Program-made: the position numbers and the translations under genes | Notes under the pieces: model-generated | Database searches by the model: none | Told to the model about the DNA's origin: nothing | The model's input: only the letters and a program-made list of their open reading frames with translations | Assembly (NCBI GenBank): GCA_029876055.1 | Contig: CM056877.1 | Location: forward strand, 3,658,001 to 3,722,000 | Direction: 5' to 3' | Origin: Madurella fahalii | Lineage: Eukaryota; Ascomycota; Sordariomycetes; Sordariales | Length of the DNA: 64,000 bases | Shown here: in pieces, positions 11,900 through 24,381 of the stretch | How positions within the stretch are numbered: the stretch's first letter is position 1 | Layout of the letters: the number at the start of each line of letters is the position of its first letter

Positions 11900-12292
11900 T
11901 TGCCCAGCGCCAGTGCTACCGGCCCAGTTAACGTTGGCCAGTACAGGAATATATCGCACGCAGACACTTACATATAAGTCCCGCCAACCAACATGCTGGG
12001 AATAATCCCTGCAATTCGATGTCTTCACAAGGTATCAACCGGTGCCTCTTCCAGTGGCTAGGAGCGCAGGTAATTGTTGGGTTTGGTGGCTTCGAGCAGG
12101 GGGGGTTACGATATGTAGTACGTGGCAGCGGTCGGAACAATCGTATGATTCGACCATCGCATCTTTTAGCACGAGCAGTCTATCAGCATAGCAGTGCAAC
12201 CCCCAACTCGAACCCACGCCCCCCGCATAACTCGTAGTGCTCCTCAATTTTGTCAACGCGAGAAAGAATAACGCCACTCCATTCAACCGTCA

Positions 12293-15200
12293 TTAAGCAA
12301 CAGATCCCACCACGAGAGCCGCCACGCCTTCCTCCTCGCTCCTCACCGTAATTTTGGTCGTTACGCCAGTCTTGGACGAGTACGCCATCCGCACGTTGGC
12401 CACCACCGTTCCGCCATTGACCGTCTTCCCCAGCAGCTTCAGCGTGTGCGTCGTCTGGTTGACCGGCACATCCGTTCCTTCCAGGGGCTGGAGTGATAGA
12501 GCCTTGGCCAGTTGCTCGGTCGCCTCTGTTTGCACTGTTAGCGAGCTTCATTCTACGGACACTGACCGTTTCAAACATACCCGCTATGCTCTTCATGCCG
12601 CTGAGCGCCAAGGTCTCGTCGGCTTCCTCTCCCTGGGCACCCACTTTCTCCCATACGTGGGCAAAGTTGCTGGCGAAGGTAGGAATGACGTAGTCACTGC
12701 CCGACAGATCGAACTCGGATACCTCGTACTCGTCCTCATAGCCGCTCTCTTCGGGCTCGTTGGTCGTGGGGTCGATCTCCTTGCTAGTAAACTTGAGGAC
12801 GTTGGAGAATGTGCTGACCGGCATGGATCCCTCGCCATTGACCTTTCGGAAAGCCACATAGACCTTGCCAGGGACGTCTGTCTCGAGTTTTTCGGCCTGG
12901 ACGATAAACACCTCCTCGAGCTCCTCTTCGTCCGACGGCGTCGCCACCACTGAGACATTCTCTAATACCGTAGCAGGGAGCGTGTTCTTGATCTCGTACT
13001 GCAACACAACGTGCTCCTTGAAGATGTGCTTGATAACGCCAACCACGTACTCGGTTTCCGCTTCTGTGAGCTCCACCATCGGGGACGACTTCAGGACGCT
13101 GCCGAATTCCCTCATCTCCGGGATCTGCATCAACTCCTGGGCATACTTCTGCGCCGCTGCTGTGGCGGACGCGGCGGCTTCGGCAGCCGACGGGACAGCC
13201 TTTGTGGGGCCAACCTTTGGCGGCTTGAGAGACGGGGTGGTCGCCGTAAGCTTCTTCGTCCTGTCCTCGGCATCTGCCTGCTCGCGCGTGACGACCGGGA
13301 TCTTGGAGATATCGAACGGTGTCTCGAATGCCTCCTTATCGTCTGACGTGACATACATAACCAGCTGGTGCTCGAAATAAGGCAGCGCAAACATGTTATC
13401 TGTATCTTATTAGAATGACGGCAAAACGAGATAGAGAGCAGTGGAAACTGACCGTTCTTGACAAACCTCGTGGCCAGCTCGTCCTCCTCATGCATGAGCC
13501 TAAGATTGAGCGCAGCACGATCCCGGACTTCGTCATCGACATCGTCCAAGCACCGCGTGAGCAACACGTCGACGCTCCGCTTGACCTCGGGATCCTTCTG
13601 GCCAACGCCAAACTTGGCGAGTGCCGTAACAGCTGCCGCACGCACGATGGCATTCTCCAAGACAACACGGTTATAGATATACCGGATATACTTTGTCGGC
13701 TGCGAGGTCTTGGGGCCCTCAACGCCAAGCAGGTGCAGGATCCGGACAGCCAACTTTGTGAACTCGCAGTCCTCAATGAACTCGCAGAGGTGGGCGAGCG
13801 CCTCTTCCTTGGAATCGGGGACAAACTTGATCAGATCGAACATGCTCTCCACCACAGCACGCTTGAACTCGTAGCCGCCTTCATCACGCAGGATACCGCT
13901 GAGGAACTGGAGCATGCCGGCCTGCTTGCTGGGGAACTTGAGACAGAGGGTCCGGATCGCCTCGACAATCGTGATCTTGAACTCGTCGGTGATTTCCGAC
14001 ATGAATCCGGAGATCTGCTTCATCAGCCGGTCCACGCTGGCCTCGTTGCCAGTCTTGAGCAACGTCGTGATGGCAAAGGTGGCAATCGAGCGATTGCTGT
14101 TAGAAATGAGGAGCTCGATATCCGGGTTGCAAACATTGACGGCGTGCGGCTTGAACGTGGCGAAGTTGTGGAGGATACGAAGGGCGGCGAATTTCGTGAC
14201 GGCGCGGGGAGAAGTGAGGAAGAGCTGGAGAACGTGGACAGCCTGCGACACCTCGGCGTCGGTGACGTCGCGCATGTCGCAGATAGCCTTGGCCGCCTCA
14301 AAGTTGACCATCTCGCTCTTATGCCTGAGCCAGCCGTCCAGCAGCTGCATCATGGGCTTCCGCAGCTGGGGGTCCTCTTCGGCCAGCTGGGCGGCAAGAC
14401 GGACGAGCATGACGATGGCGGCCGGGTTCTTCATAGCGCCGGCCGCTCCGAACTGCTGCACCATCTTGACCAGCGCCATCCTGTCGTGCATCCGCATCTG
14501 ATACAGCAGGCCGATGGCGTGATACTGCGTCATGGTCGAGTTGTTGACAGGGAGATTGCCCGAAGACGACGAGAAGCCCAGAGAGAAGCCGCCCGATGAT
14601 TTTGTGCTTGCCGCCGCCTCTTGGGTCTCGCTCTGCCACCGCTTCACGACGTCCCTGGCAATGGGGAGGAGATGGTACGATGACACAAGCGCCGACGACG
14701 ATACGGAAGGATTCTTGTCGACGATGGCTGTTTTCATGACACGCTCAATCGACTGAACTGTGGTGGCCTAGCAAGAGTCAATGTCAGCGCCCGCTAAGAG
14801 ACCAACCCAGGAGCCTGAGAAGGCGGACGGCTTCCTACATCGATAATGCGGCAGAGGGCCCGGATGGCGTTGGGTCGGTAGATAGAATCGGTGCTACCTC
14901 CCGTATCCTTCATGATGGTGCTCGTGACCATGATAATGTCCTCGGCGGAGCCGGCCAGCTCCTTGATGACCAGGTGGACCATCTGGCGCAGGCTGGCATC
15001 CTTGTTCTGGAAGAGCTTCGAGATGCCGAAGAAGAGCGTCGTCGCTTCGGTGGTCGGGAATTTCTCGCCCGTGTAGAGGAGCAGGGCGATCTTTGTGAGG
15101 AGAATGCGACATCTTCGCGGCTGGATGGGTGACGAGTTGAAGAGCCGAGCTGCGGACCACCATTACTGCAATTAGCTGCTGCTGCTGCCTCCGCCGCCGC

Positions 15201-15308
15201 CTGCACACGGTCTCGTCTCGAGGCCCGCTCACCTTCCTGGAAAACCTGGGTACGGTCGATTTTGACCAGGCCGGCGTCGGCGTCTTCGTCCCTCTTCCCG
15301 TAGCTCAT
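12293..15308 (-). CDS. SEC21: Coatomer subunit gamma (gamma-COP)
   Basis: Five exons (15308-15233, 15149-14839, 14767-13453, 13399-12581, 12525-12293) encode 917 aa, the usual size. Gamma-COP is the large F-subcomplex subunit of the COPI coat, needed for retrograde Golgi-to-ER vesicles; it binds Arf1-GTP and dilysine cargo. The N-terminal start MSYGKRDEDADAGLVKIDRT is family-typical. About 550 residues of adaptin-like HEAT helices follow (for example the block VYRPNAIRALCRI, seen here as IYRPNAIRALCRI). Then come an Ala/Thr/Pro-rich linker and the C-terminal appendage beginning near the VELTEAETEYVV segment. The last intron (12580-12526, 55 nt) uses a perfect GTATGT donor and a GCTAAC branch site; earlier in-frame GT choices give impossible introns under 30 nt. 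No lesion is visible. Confidence 0.96.
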
Positions 15309-15742
15309 GGTGGGTAAGACGTCGCAGGTGGCGCTGGGGAAGCTGGAGAAAGTCGGGCTCAGTGACAGGAGCCTGTATGGGAATCCAACAATCCAACTCG
15401 CGACGTTGCCAATTCAGTGCTACCAATGGCGGTCCCCCACCCGAGCAGGGGTGCTTGGTTTGTGCACGGACCTAGCCCCCTTGGGGCACTTGCGGGAGGG
15501 TCACCTGAAAAGTCACATGGAGGAATTATCAATATGTAACATCGTTCTAGCGATGAGTTTATACGTTCACATCACGCTGCAGCCCGTCACAAGCGGGCCC
15601 ATAGAATCTGCCTAGCGCTGGGATGAAACATGTAATTATATATGTTACCTAAATGCGGCAATGCGTCGACGAGAATAGGCGTGCAAACCAGGCAGCGGCA
15701 TGTCGGCTGCAGAGAGAGAGAGAGGTAACGAATAGCATGACA
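15309..15742. other. Promoter region of SEC21 and 3' flank of the telobox gene
   Basis: A 434 bp spacer between two same-strand genes. It contains a short GA run at about 15710-15723. No gene is seen. Confidence 0.45.
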
Positions 15743-18327
15743 TCAAGCGACTGTCGGTTCCGTCGCTGGCACTGAAGTCTGGGATTCCGGTTGTTCCGGT
15801 TGGGGTCCCATCTCGGGCTCAGGCGCTGTCAGAGGCGCTGGTGCAGGGAGCGCCGGCATCCCCTGTGGGACTAGTTCCGTATTGATCGGCCGGCCAGCCT
15901 CATCGACATCGGCTTCTTTGCGTTCCGGGTTCTTGCCGACCGCCATGACGGCTTCTCTCTCCTTCTTGCCAAGTACCACAAGGTCAAAGCCCGGAGGCAG
16001 GTTGGCATCGGCTCTGCAGAGCAGTTGCATGTTAGTACTGTGTCAACGGAGGCGCCACGGACAAGAAAGTGCACCCACTTCAAGAAATCTTGCTTCAACA
16101 ACCGCGCCTTGTCACGCAGAGCCTGCTGGTCGCGAGGCCGTTCAAAGGGGATGGTGCCCGCCTTGATCTCCTTCTCGATGGTGCTCCACTTGCATGCATA
16201 GGTATCGACGGCTTTGACTAGCAATCTGACATCGTTGCGCACCCACGCTGAGCGCACCTGCGGCTCTCTGGTTTTGCGCGCCGCGGCTGATATCTCCTTA
16301 GTCCGCTCTCTCAACGCGTCAAGATCGGGCTCGTCTTGCGTTCCAGGCAAGGGCGGGTACTGGGGTTGTACAATAGAGCCGGCTGGCGCAGTCGCCGGAG
16401 CGGTTGCGGGAGGAACGGCGGCAGAACCCGCAGCAGCGCTTTTCTTACGCCTCGTCCTCGGCTTCTTCGCTGGTGGCGCCGACGAATCCATAGCCCCATC
16501 ACCGGCGCCTGAGGTTTCGTTTTGGGCGTGCCTCTTTCTGCCCGAGACCTGGGCAGCTGACTCGGCGTACATCGAACCGTTGGACTGAAACTCGCCCTGG
16601 TGTGCAGACTCGGCGTACAGCATACCGGCGGGAGAACTCGTGAAGCCTGGGGGGTACGGGATTCTGGGCGCGGGAGGGTAGGAGCCCGGCGGCAGCTGTG
16701 TACCATCGTCGTACACCGGAGGCCCCTGCTGCTCTAATTGCTTCATTCTCCGCAGAGCATCCATATCGTACGAGAGCGACGGATCCCTGGAGAGAGTTAG
16801 CCAGCTCCCACCGGGAGACAAGACACAGCCGACGTACCCTGACTCGGCCCGATCAAAGGCATGGGCCATTGCATCAGTCTCCAGCTGAGACCGGATGTGC
16901 GATTCGACCCTGGAAGAGGCTTCCGAAGCAGAAGTTGCGAAAGGCAGCAGCGCGTCCCGTGCAGCCGAGCTTTGCTGAAGCGATGTCTTAATCCTCTTAA
17001 AATATCGCTTGGCGAAGTCTCGCAGGTTGACAACAAACTCATCGAACGGATACGTCTCGTACATCTGGCCGAGGTCAAGCGTAAGACCCTCGACCGGCGT
17101 GCTCGGCAAGATCTTGCAGATCGAAGTGAACCGTGTGACGGTGCGATCTCTGGCCAAAGTATTTGCGTCGAGACCCACACCCGTAATAATAGGCTTGAGC
17201 TGGAGAGCATCGATATTGTCCGCCAAGAAAGCCTCGACTGCTTCAACAGACACATTGCCGTCACACCAGATCTTGGCGACGTGCTCACGGGCGTGGAACG
17301 GAGCACGGCTCTCGTTTTGGAGTTTTTGAAGGGTGAATATCGACAGCTGTGTCCTGATGGTCAGGACCTGCTCGATGAAGTCGTTGGTCTCGTCGTCATT
17401 GCTGTCAGGATCCTCCCGGACGAAGAAGTCGGGAAACACAGAATCCCAGGCCTGCAGCAGCGGCAACGGGTCCTGTTGGTGGATCGACGAGATCTCGTCA
17501 AGGAGCGAAGTCAGGTTAGCGGCTGAGACGGTCCTGAACACGGTGTGCCACATGGGCGAGCCCCGCAGGAGCCTCATGGAGTCGGCAACAAAGGTCGGAT
17601 CCACCACGGGGTGGGAGATGTCGGGCACATAGCGAGAACGGTAGGCGTCAAAGGCATCCTTAAAGCCTCCCCGCTCCGCCTCCCACATCTCAGCATCTAC
17701 GGCGTCATCGCATAGGTGAGTGAACAGATCATCAGAAGCTGTAAATAGGCGCGGCAGCATGGCAGTCATGAGCCGCGACCGAGCAGCCTTCCGGCTAGGC
17801 GTGTCCTCGAGCTCAGAAATGATGGATGTAGCACGCGCAGGTGTGCCGAAGGCGGGCGCTGGGGCTGCCTCTACAGGCGCCTGTTAGCCTTGGGGGTTCT
17901 GAATGTGGAGCCCGGGCAAAGGGACAGACGTACTCTGCGGTTCAGGCTGGGACGAGTAGGTGTCGGTTACGGCGAGGCTGTTGATACTGGCCATGCTAGA
18001 TGCCCTCACATCTCGGCGCGTTCCCCGGCGGGCGACTTGTGGCACGTTCTGCCCCCGCAGGCCCTTAGCACTGGGGACGGGTGGCGGAAGCATGGCGCCA
18101 TCTTGCGAGCCCGTGATGGCCGGATCGATGATCTGGTGGTACCTGGGTGCCGGAGCCAGGCCCTGAAGTTGGTCTTGCTCTTCCTGCTGCTGCTGTTGAG
18201 GGGGCTGCGCTTCTTGTTCTGGCGGCGCTGCGTTATTCTGCTGCTGGCGCGTAGAGCGGCGACTTGGGCCTGCAGCGGGGTCCGGCGCTGAGCGCGACGT
18301 GGTGCGCCCTCTTCCGCGTCCGGACAT
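15743..18327 (-). CDS. Taz1/TRF-like telobox Myb protein (putative double-strand telomere-repeat binder)
   Basis: Exons 18327-17934, 17870-16079 and 16013-15743 give 818 aa. Near residues 669-735 there is a single Myb/SANT-like helix set, beginning RSAWVRNDVRLLVKAVDTY and closing with QALRDKARLLKQDFLKAD. That closing segment matches the variant telobox (LKDKARNMK type) of fission-yeast Taz1, not the VDLKDKWRN of Tbf1 or TRF. The intron at 16078-16014 is spliced inside this box and restores it, which supports the model. Residues about 166-470 form a helical region where a TRFH dimerisation domain would be expected; I infer this from position only. The N-terminus is basic and Gln/Pro-rich, and a nuclear-localisation-like KKPRTRRKK lies before the Myb domain. 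A role in telomere capping or as a TTAGGG-motif transcription factor is inferred. It could instead be a general Myb factor. Confidence 0.65.
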
Positions 18328-18409
18328 TGATTCAATTATGCTTAAGCTCTCGACTTAAGTGATCGCGGAGCTTAGTGTGAGAGGGTGAATGAGACGCAGC
18401 GGTTGAGAA

Positions 18410-18427
18410 GGGTTGGGGTTAGGGTTG
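18410..18427. promoter_or_regulatory. Telomere-repeat-like motif upstream of the telobox gene
   Basis: The sequence GGGTTGGGGTTAGGGTTG contains one perfect TTAGGG (18419-18424) with flanking imperfect units. It lies 83-100 bp upstream of the ATG at 18327, so in the promoter or 5' leader of the putative telobox-protein gene. A self-regulatory binding site is an inference; the motif itself is seen directly. Confidence 0.45.
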
Positions 18428-20788
18428 TAAAATCAGGAATCGAAGTTGTTTTCAAAGATTTATCTTTGGGTGGCAGCGGGAGGCCGCGTCGCACGACGGA
18501 GGCATGAACCTGCATTATTGTCACGTGATCTCACACCTCCGGCTCGGAAACAGTTGAAATTTAGTGTAGGTCCACCTCTGCTCTCATCACGCAAGGCTGT
18601 CGAAGTTTGCCAGACAGGTCACGTGCGCCGCTGCGGGGCCAGCAATCTCAGCCCTACCATAATACACTTAGAGAGCCTAGAGTGTCATTTAGACGTCACT
18701 TGGACAACGATCCTCGAATGGATGCCGATGTACACCTCTGCCGGGGGAAAAAGCAGACATTGCCACCGCCAAGCCACCAAGAACGCCTGCAACTGAAGCT
18801 TAAGTGTACAATATATCAGTGCAACAAGGTGGGAATATTAATGGTTTATTGCATCAGGGCCCTGCAGGGGACGGAAGGGAGCCTATACCCTTCGAAAGAA
18901 GTCACTTCGTATATTCAAAGTGTGACATCTGATTCGAATTGTATAGGTGGCTTGGGCTCGGTGGAGCTGTCTGCTTTTTTCCCCCGGCAGAGGTGTAGAT
19001 CAACCGCCCTGTCGTCGTGTGGGTAATCATGAGATAGGGTCGCCCGAATACAGACGTCCTGGCGGACCGGAGAAATACCGTCCTACCTTAGCTGCTCGAC
19101 TCCGCGCGATTAAACCCGAATTACCTGCGAGACCCGTTGTACATGATAGACTGGCAGAATCCGAGGTGCCTTTGACACAGAGCTAACAACTAGAATTAAG
19201 AGCTTTTGGTTCAGAACTCGCTACGTCATAGCCGTTGCGTCAGGCCTCGCCCGCAAAGATACAGGAAAAGAGTGGCGAGGAAGTGGACATGGCCGAGTTG
19301 TTCGAGACAAGCGAAAGTATACATAGTGCACATGTCTACTTAAACTTTCTTAGCTACCCTCCTCTGGCCTCTTCCCACCCCTCTCCATGCATCCTCATCC
19401 TAAATAATACCTTCCAGCAGAGACCACCAATCATTGAAGTCACTTTCCCGTAACGACAACAGTCTGCTATTTAGCACTGACTGACCTAACACAGGTATGG
19501 GCCTGTTCCGCTCATCACTTAGGCGTATCGAGAAATTCCTGCTAGAGGAACTACAATAATCCGGGCGGCGAGCACGGCATATCCCGAGACAGATCAACAT
19601 CGGGGAGTCCAGACCTTTGGGGGTTGCAGAGGCCCAACCCGCCATTCTCGTTGGTCGGCATTTTGTTCCCTAGTAGCAAAGAGAAAAATGGGGGCGAGAA
19701 AAGAAAAGAAAGGAGGCAAATAGCAATCGCAAACTGAAATCGGTCAGGATGCGGAATAAAGGGTTAAAATTCTATCATAAATCGAGAGACCGGCAGTCAA
19801 TAAGGGAAACTTCTCCTGTCGGGTTGGTGACAGGTGTTGGGATTCAGGGCTTGTATCAAAAAGATCAATTCACGGTAATGATCTTATAGCCTTGAGGGAT
19901 CTTCCTCCTTCAGAGGGCTGATTCTGGTGGTTCTTTCCCAAACAGGTGTCCCATAACAACGTCTAGATGAGGTACGTAGGTTTGGCTGAACCAACCACAA
20001 AAACCATCACCAACAATAAACTTTCTGCTGGCTAGAATTGTAATACATAACTTAATTCTTAGTTACCTTGCAGAGGGCATCTGGAATTCTTCCCAGATCT
20101 CTAATCCTTGCAACAGAGCTTGTGTAAGCCTGCTAACTGCGCGGCAATAATCGACCTAAGTGGGGCAGACCGCAAGGTTGTTGGTGACGGCCTCTGACAA
20201 GTAACATTATACAGGGCATTACGGGTACCAGCGTTTTCGATACCCGTCGGCCAAAATTCCACGGACTCTACGAGGCGGAGGTGGGTCCCGAGTCACCCGC
20301 TGTGTACGGATAGTTCACCCGGTCTCCATGATCACGCCAATCCATGGCTGGGCATCCATGCGTAACTACAGTGGCTCATAGCGCCCGTAGTTGCATGACA
20401 CCCTACTTTGCGTGACCTCAGTCCCCCATGCCATGAATGCGGTGTGGACGATGTGGAGTTGCTCAGCAGCCATTGTCAAGCGCTACTAGCCAGTGGAATC
20501 ATTGACGCAAGCAATCCCTCGTGCTCCTAGTGTCGTTGCACTTACAACTGATTTTGAGCCTGCCGACCAGTCACAGTTTTGCCCGGAAGCGACGTGAACG
20601 GGGACACAGCTGTCGGCCGACCAAGTCGGAGACGGAGGGCCAAAGGCGAGCTGTTAGTAAAGCAAAAGCATAAGGTTATACGATGAAATTTCAGGCCAAG
20701 AGTAGTAATTACTACGTTGTAAATGTTTTAGACATTTTATCTTCTGATTTTGGGCAGATGGAACACTTCATGCCAGTATTGGCTCCCA
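18428..20788. other. Gene-poor region
   Basis: No gene supported. Frames up to 139 codons occur on both strands without domain signals. Purine-rich stretches occur near 19670-19720. Confidence 0.45.
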
Positions 20789-21430
20789 TTATCCTCTGTC
20801 CCTCTCAACTACCGAGCTATTCACCCTCATACGATCCTGGGTGCCCTTCCTCTTCTGGCAGCATCTCGGTACAGCAAGCACCTTCTTCCCTATATAGTCG
20901 GCCGGATCTATCGCAAATAGCAAGTACTCGTTGGCATAAGCCCCACCATGGGCAAACGGCCCACTGTCAATCTCCAACTCAATGATATTGATCTGTAATA
21001 CCTCCGGATCAGGATCATCGGCAGGGACCAGGTGGTCAAATGTAACGCCGTAGTAGTTGATGGCTCTAAATAGTCAGCCGTTAGGAATAGAGGAGGCCAT
21101 TACAATAGTGCAACACCAAAGCGACTGGTTAGCAGCACTCACCTGTATGGTGTTTTGTCCGTCACCCAGCCCAAGTATTCATCCCGTACAACCATGTCAT
21201 TAGCAAGCTCCGGACGTGCATCCCGTCCATATACTGTCCGATATACCAGCTTGGCAATCTCTGGCCCGGCGGGCTGCGGAAACACCACGGACAAGGGATC
21301 AGTTGGCCACGATGCTTGGGAATGAGTTTTTGAATGGCAACTACGGGACCCTCAATCTGAATTCTTAGAGGCTTCTCGGGTGGCGGGGGATGGAGAGGGT
21401 GAGCGGGGTTGCTGATGCAAGGCGGGATGT
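20789..21430 (-). pseudogene. Unrecognised, probably frameshifted gene
   Basis: Two coding-looking segments on the minus strand join through a 77 nt intron (21142-21066; donor GTGAGT, acceptor TTTAG). The downstream exon (21065-20789) reads INYYGVTFDHLVPADDPDPE, then an acidic and hydrophobic stretch ending LLFAIDPADYIG. The upstream exon near 21240-21143 reads in the same spliced frame (RDARPELANDMVVRDEYLGW). Further upstream the coding-like text (AFELHIPPCISN, then RIQIEGPVVAIQKLIPKHRG) is in another frame, with an in-frame TGA in the exon-2-compatible frame. One indel around 21290-21320 would reconcile them. I do not recognise the family. It may be a decayed accessory gene, or a short gene starting at an internal site. 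Confidence 0.4.
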
Positions 21431-23075
21431 GAAGCTCAAAAGCCATGGAGATCAAGGGAATCGATTGTTGGAAGAGCGAACATTGATCGAGCAGGAGAAG
21501 GAACAGCTCGACGCGAAAAGACGGGTTTGAAAAGCAATGCTTACTAACGCAATTTCCATTCTTGATGCCTTAGGTATGAAGTCGAGCTACAAGAGATCTC
21601 GCTAGGTCATCACATTTACTGCGCTGCGCAGCGGCGAAGCGTGTGCACAGAGTGGCCTTCCCGACTGGCTCGTTGAAGTTGGACAGACCACGCAATCCCG
21701 TCCGGGCGCCCATGAATAGCTCCCGTCGTTCCGGCCCGCACCCGGACTGATCGAGAACTCTATCCATCCCCAAAAGGCCCCGGGCACCGAGATCCAGACG
21801 GGCGGAATGTGGCAAGATTTCGCTAGTGGTAGGTTACTGCGACAGTTTAAACCGCTTTTTCCAGACCAAACTCCGCATTTTCTTCAGGCTGCAGGGAGCC
21901 CCGTTGGCCATACATAGAGAGGCTGGGAGAAGCAGAACTTCATGCTGAGAGGCTCATTGGCAACCCAAGACGTTAGGCTAGCGAAAACAACGCATTTCGT
22001 CGCCGCAATGAATCCTTCCAACCGATCAACTGCCAGTACGGCTTAACTGCCCCGCGGATAATGACAAGCTCGCATGAACCCTGGTAGCAAAACAGACTCG
22101 TAATAAATCATTCTCCTTGGCAAGCGGACAAGGATAGCGCATGTTCATGTGTTCCACCTTTGCATATTGCCGTCAGAGCTACTCATGGTTGATAAATGAC
22201 TGATGGCAGTCGAGTTCGTCTGCAAATGGACGTGGAATCCTTCTCCTCTCGTGCACCACTCAGATATGGCCCTGTATGTCGTTTGGCGAGGCAAAAAGTG
22301 GCTTTGCAGTTGGCTCTTTCAGCTCATGGACAGACATGTCGATGTGGACGATGACACCGTTGAATATGATGTGTCAGACTTGTCAGACTCCTCACGCTGC
22401 AGTGCTGAAAGTTCTGCTGCAGCCTTTTTCTGTCACGAATGGGCAGGGGAGGTTTGCTCTTGGATGAGTCAAAGATAGGTACTTTTCGGCAGCCTTATAG
22501 CTCTTGAATATCTCTAAAAGTCTCATTGCAGTCATGTATTCCCGCGTAGACGTTCCGGAATGCCTGGTAGTCACGACCTCGGTCTGTTGCCCCTCCGCGG
22601 GAACCAAAAATGACTTCTTACTATTGCTGCTCTGATCAATTGGTAGGGTGACAGGCAGACATCAACTTTTCCGGAAACGATCAGAGAAAGGGGCACGTGG
22701 TTGATCTGTGAGTCAAGGGGGCGGGTGGCTCGGATGGGGGGCATCGGGGCATGCCGACTGGAGCCGCCGGGATCGGAGTGCCGTGTTTAGCAGGCCCGCC
22801 GGCGCGGGGTCAGGAGCAGATTCGGAATGCCACACAACCCGGCAGAATCAGTCAACTGTACATCCCGTCCCCGCCGTAAGCGAGCGTATCAGCGAACAGT
22901 ATGGTGAGGTAATTTCATGTGACGCTGCAGCACACAAATCGCGCCCACAGTAAGCCCCACATCCCTCTCAAGGGTTTTCGAGTGATAAGTCGGTTCCACG
23001 TCCCCCACAGCTAACCGGCCCTAGTCAGATACTCAAGCATCAACAGACCCAGGCCAATACGATTCCATCAACGCC
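21431..23075. other. Intergenic region upstream of phosphoserine aminotransferase
   Basis: No gene supported. Open frames up to 91 codons lack family features. The last few hundred bases are the presumed promoter of the downstream gene. Confidence 0.45.
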
Positions 23076-24381
23076 ATGCCCTCCAGAGCAGACATCACCT
23101 ACTTCGGTGCAGGCCCAGCCCTGCTGCCCACTGATGTCCTCGAGGATGCTGCCAAGGCTCTGATCAACTATAACGATACTGGCCTAGGCATCGCCGAGCA
23201 CTCGCACCGGTCCCAGATAGCTACTACCATCATCAATGAGGCCAAAGCTGATCTGGCCTCCTACCTTGATATCCCAGACGATTATGAGATCCTCTTCATG
23301 CAGGGCGGTGGCTCGGGAGAGTTCTCCGCCATGGCGTATAACTTTGTCGGCAATTGGGTTGCCCGCAAACGCAAGGAGATTGGGTCAGACGATGATAGCG
23401 CAGTCCCGGAGCTCAAGTCGGCCGTGAAGAATCTCAAGATCGATTACATCATCACTGGTGGCTGGTCACAAAAGGCAGCGGCTGAAGCTGAGCGGCTCTT
23501 TGGCTCAGAGCATGTCAATATCGTGGCGGATAGCCGCAAGACCAATGGCGGCAAGTATGGAATCATTCCGGATGAGAGTGCCTGGAACTTATCTCGGGAC
23601 GCTGCCATGGTCTACTACTGCGATAATGAGACGGTCCATGGCGTCGAGTTCCCCGCATTTCCCAAGTCCCTCGAGCCGGGTCCTGATGGGCCAATTGTTG
23701 TTGCCGACATGAGCTCCAACATCCTTTCGAGGAAGATCCCGATACGGAATTTCTCGGCCATCTTCTTCGGCGCCCAGAAGAATCTCGGATCGACTGGTAT
23801 TACTGTTGTCGTCATTAAGAAGAGCTTCCTGCCGCAGCCTCCTGTAACCTTGATGAGACAGCTGGCTCTACCTATCCCGCCGCGAATCTTGGAGTTTGAG
23901 ACTATTGCCAAGAACAACAGCCTCTATAACACACTGAGCATCTTTGAGTAAGTGCACACTTCCGAAATCATCTTGCAGATTCAAACTAATCCAAGTTCTC
24001 TGCAGTGTGTACATCGCGGGTCGGGTTCTGAAGAGGCTGCTGCAACACTATCCCGACAAGGTCCTAGGACAGCAGGCTGTGTCCGAAGAGAAGGCTCGAC
24101 TCATCTACCAAGCCCTTGAGGCCTATCCTGATATCTATCAGATCATCCCCGACAAGACGGTGCGGTCACGCATGAATATCTGCTTCAGGATCACGGGTGG
24201 CGACGCCGCTGAGGAAGCATTCCTGAAGGAGGCCGCTACCCTGGGACTGACTGGGCTGAAAGGCCACCGTGAGCTGCGAGGAATTCGAGCGAGTAATTAC
24301 AACTCGATTCCTCTCGAGGGTGCGAAGAAACTTGTCAACTTCATCAATGCTTTCGCGTCGCGGGGGGGACATCAACAGTAG
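23076..24381 (+). CDS. SER1: Phosphoserine aminotransferase
   Basis: Exons 23076-23947 and 24006-24381 (58 bp intron, GTAAGT donor) encode 415 aa. The enzyme converts 3-phosphohydroxypyruvate and glutamate to phosphoserine and 2-oxoglutarate, the second step of serine synthesis, using PLP in the cytosol. Family signatures are present: the N-terminal FGAGPALLP, the cofactor-contact segment FMQGGGSGEFSA, VADMSSNILSRK with the ring-contacting Asp, and FFGAQKNLGSTG. K235 in that last motif is the Schiff-base lysine. The C-terminal segment with LKGHRELRGIRASNYN carries the substrate-binding His and Arg residues typical of the class. Length and motif order are normal and no lesion is seen. The ATG at 23076 gives the expected MPSRADITYFGAGP start. 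Confidence 0.96.

Larger units (their letters stand above)
10979..12292. other. Intergenic with poly-C tracts and a repeat relic
   Basis: No intact gene is supported. It contains two long C homopolymers (11719-11734 and 11882-11899) and one copy of a diverged dispersed repeat (11433-11580). A 95-codon minus-strand frame (11388-11675) overlaps the repeat and is probably part of a mobile-element relic. The right end is the 3' flank of SEC21. Confidence 0.45.

Noticed and set aside
12535..12562. Alternative splice of the last SEC21 intron using GTGTCC and TAACAG
   Set aside because: The intron would be only 28 nt; the GTATGT donor at 12580 gives a 55-nt intron and restores the family sequence.
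13415..14599. 394-codon plus-strand open frame
   Set aside because: It lies antisense to SEC21 exon 3; GC-rich codon bias leaves the opposite strand open by chance.
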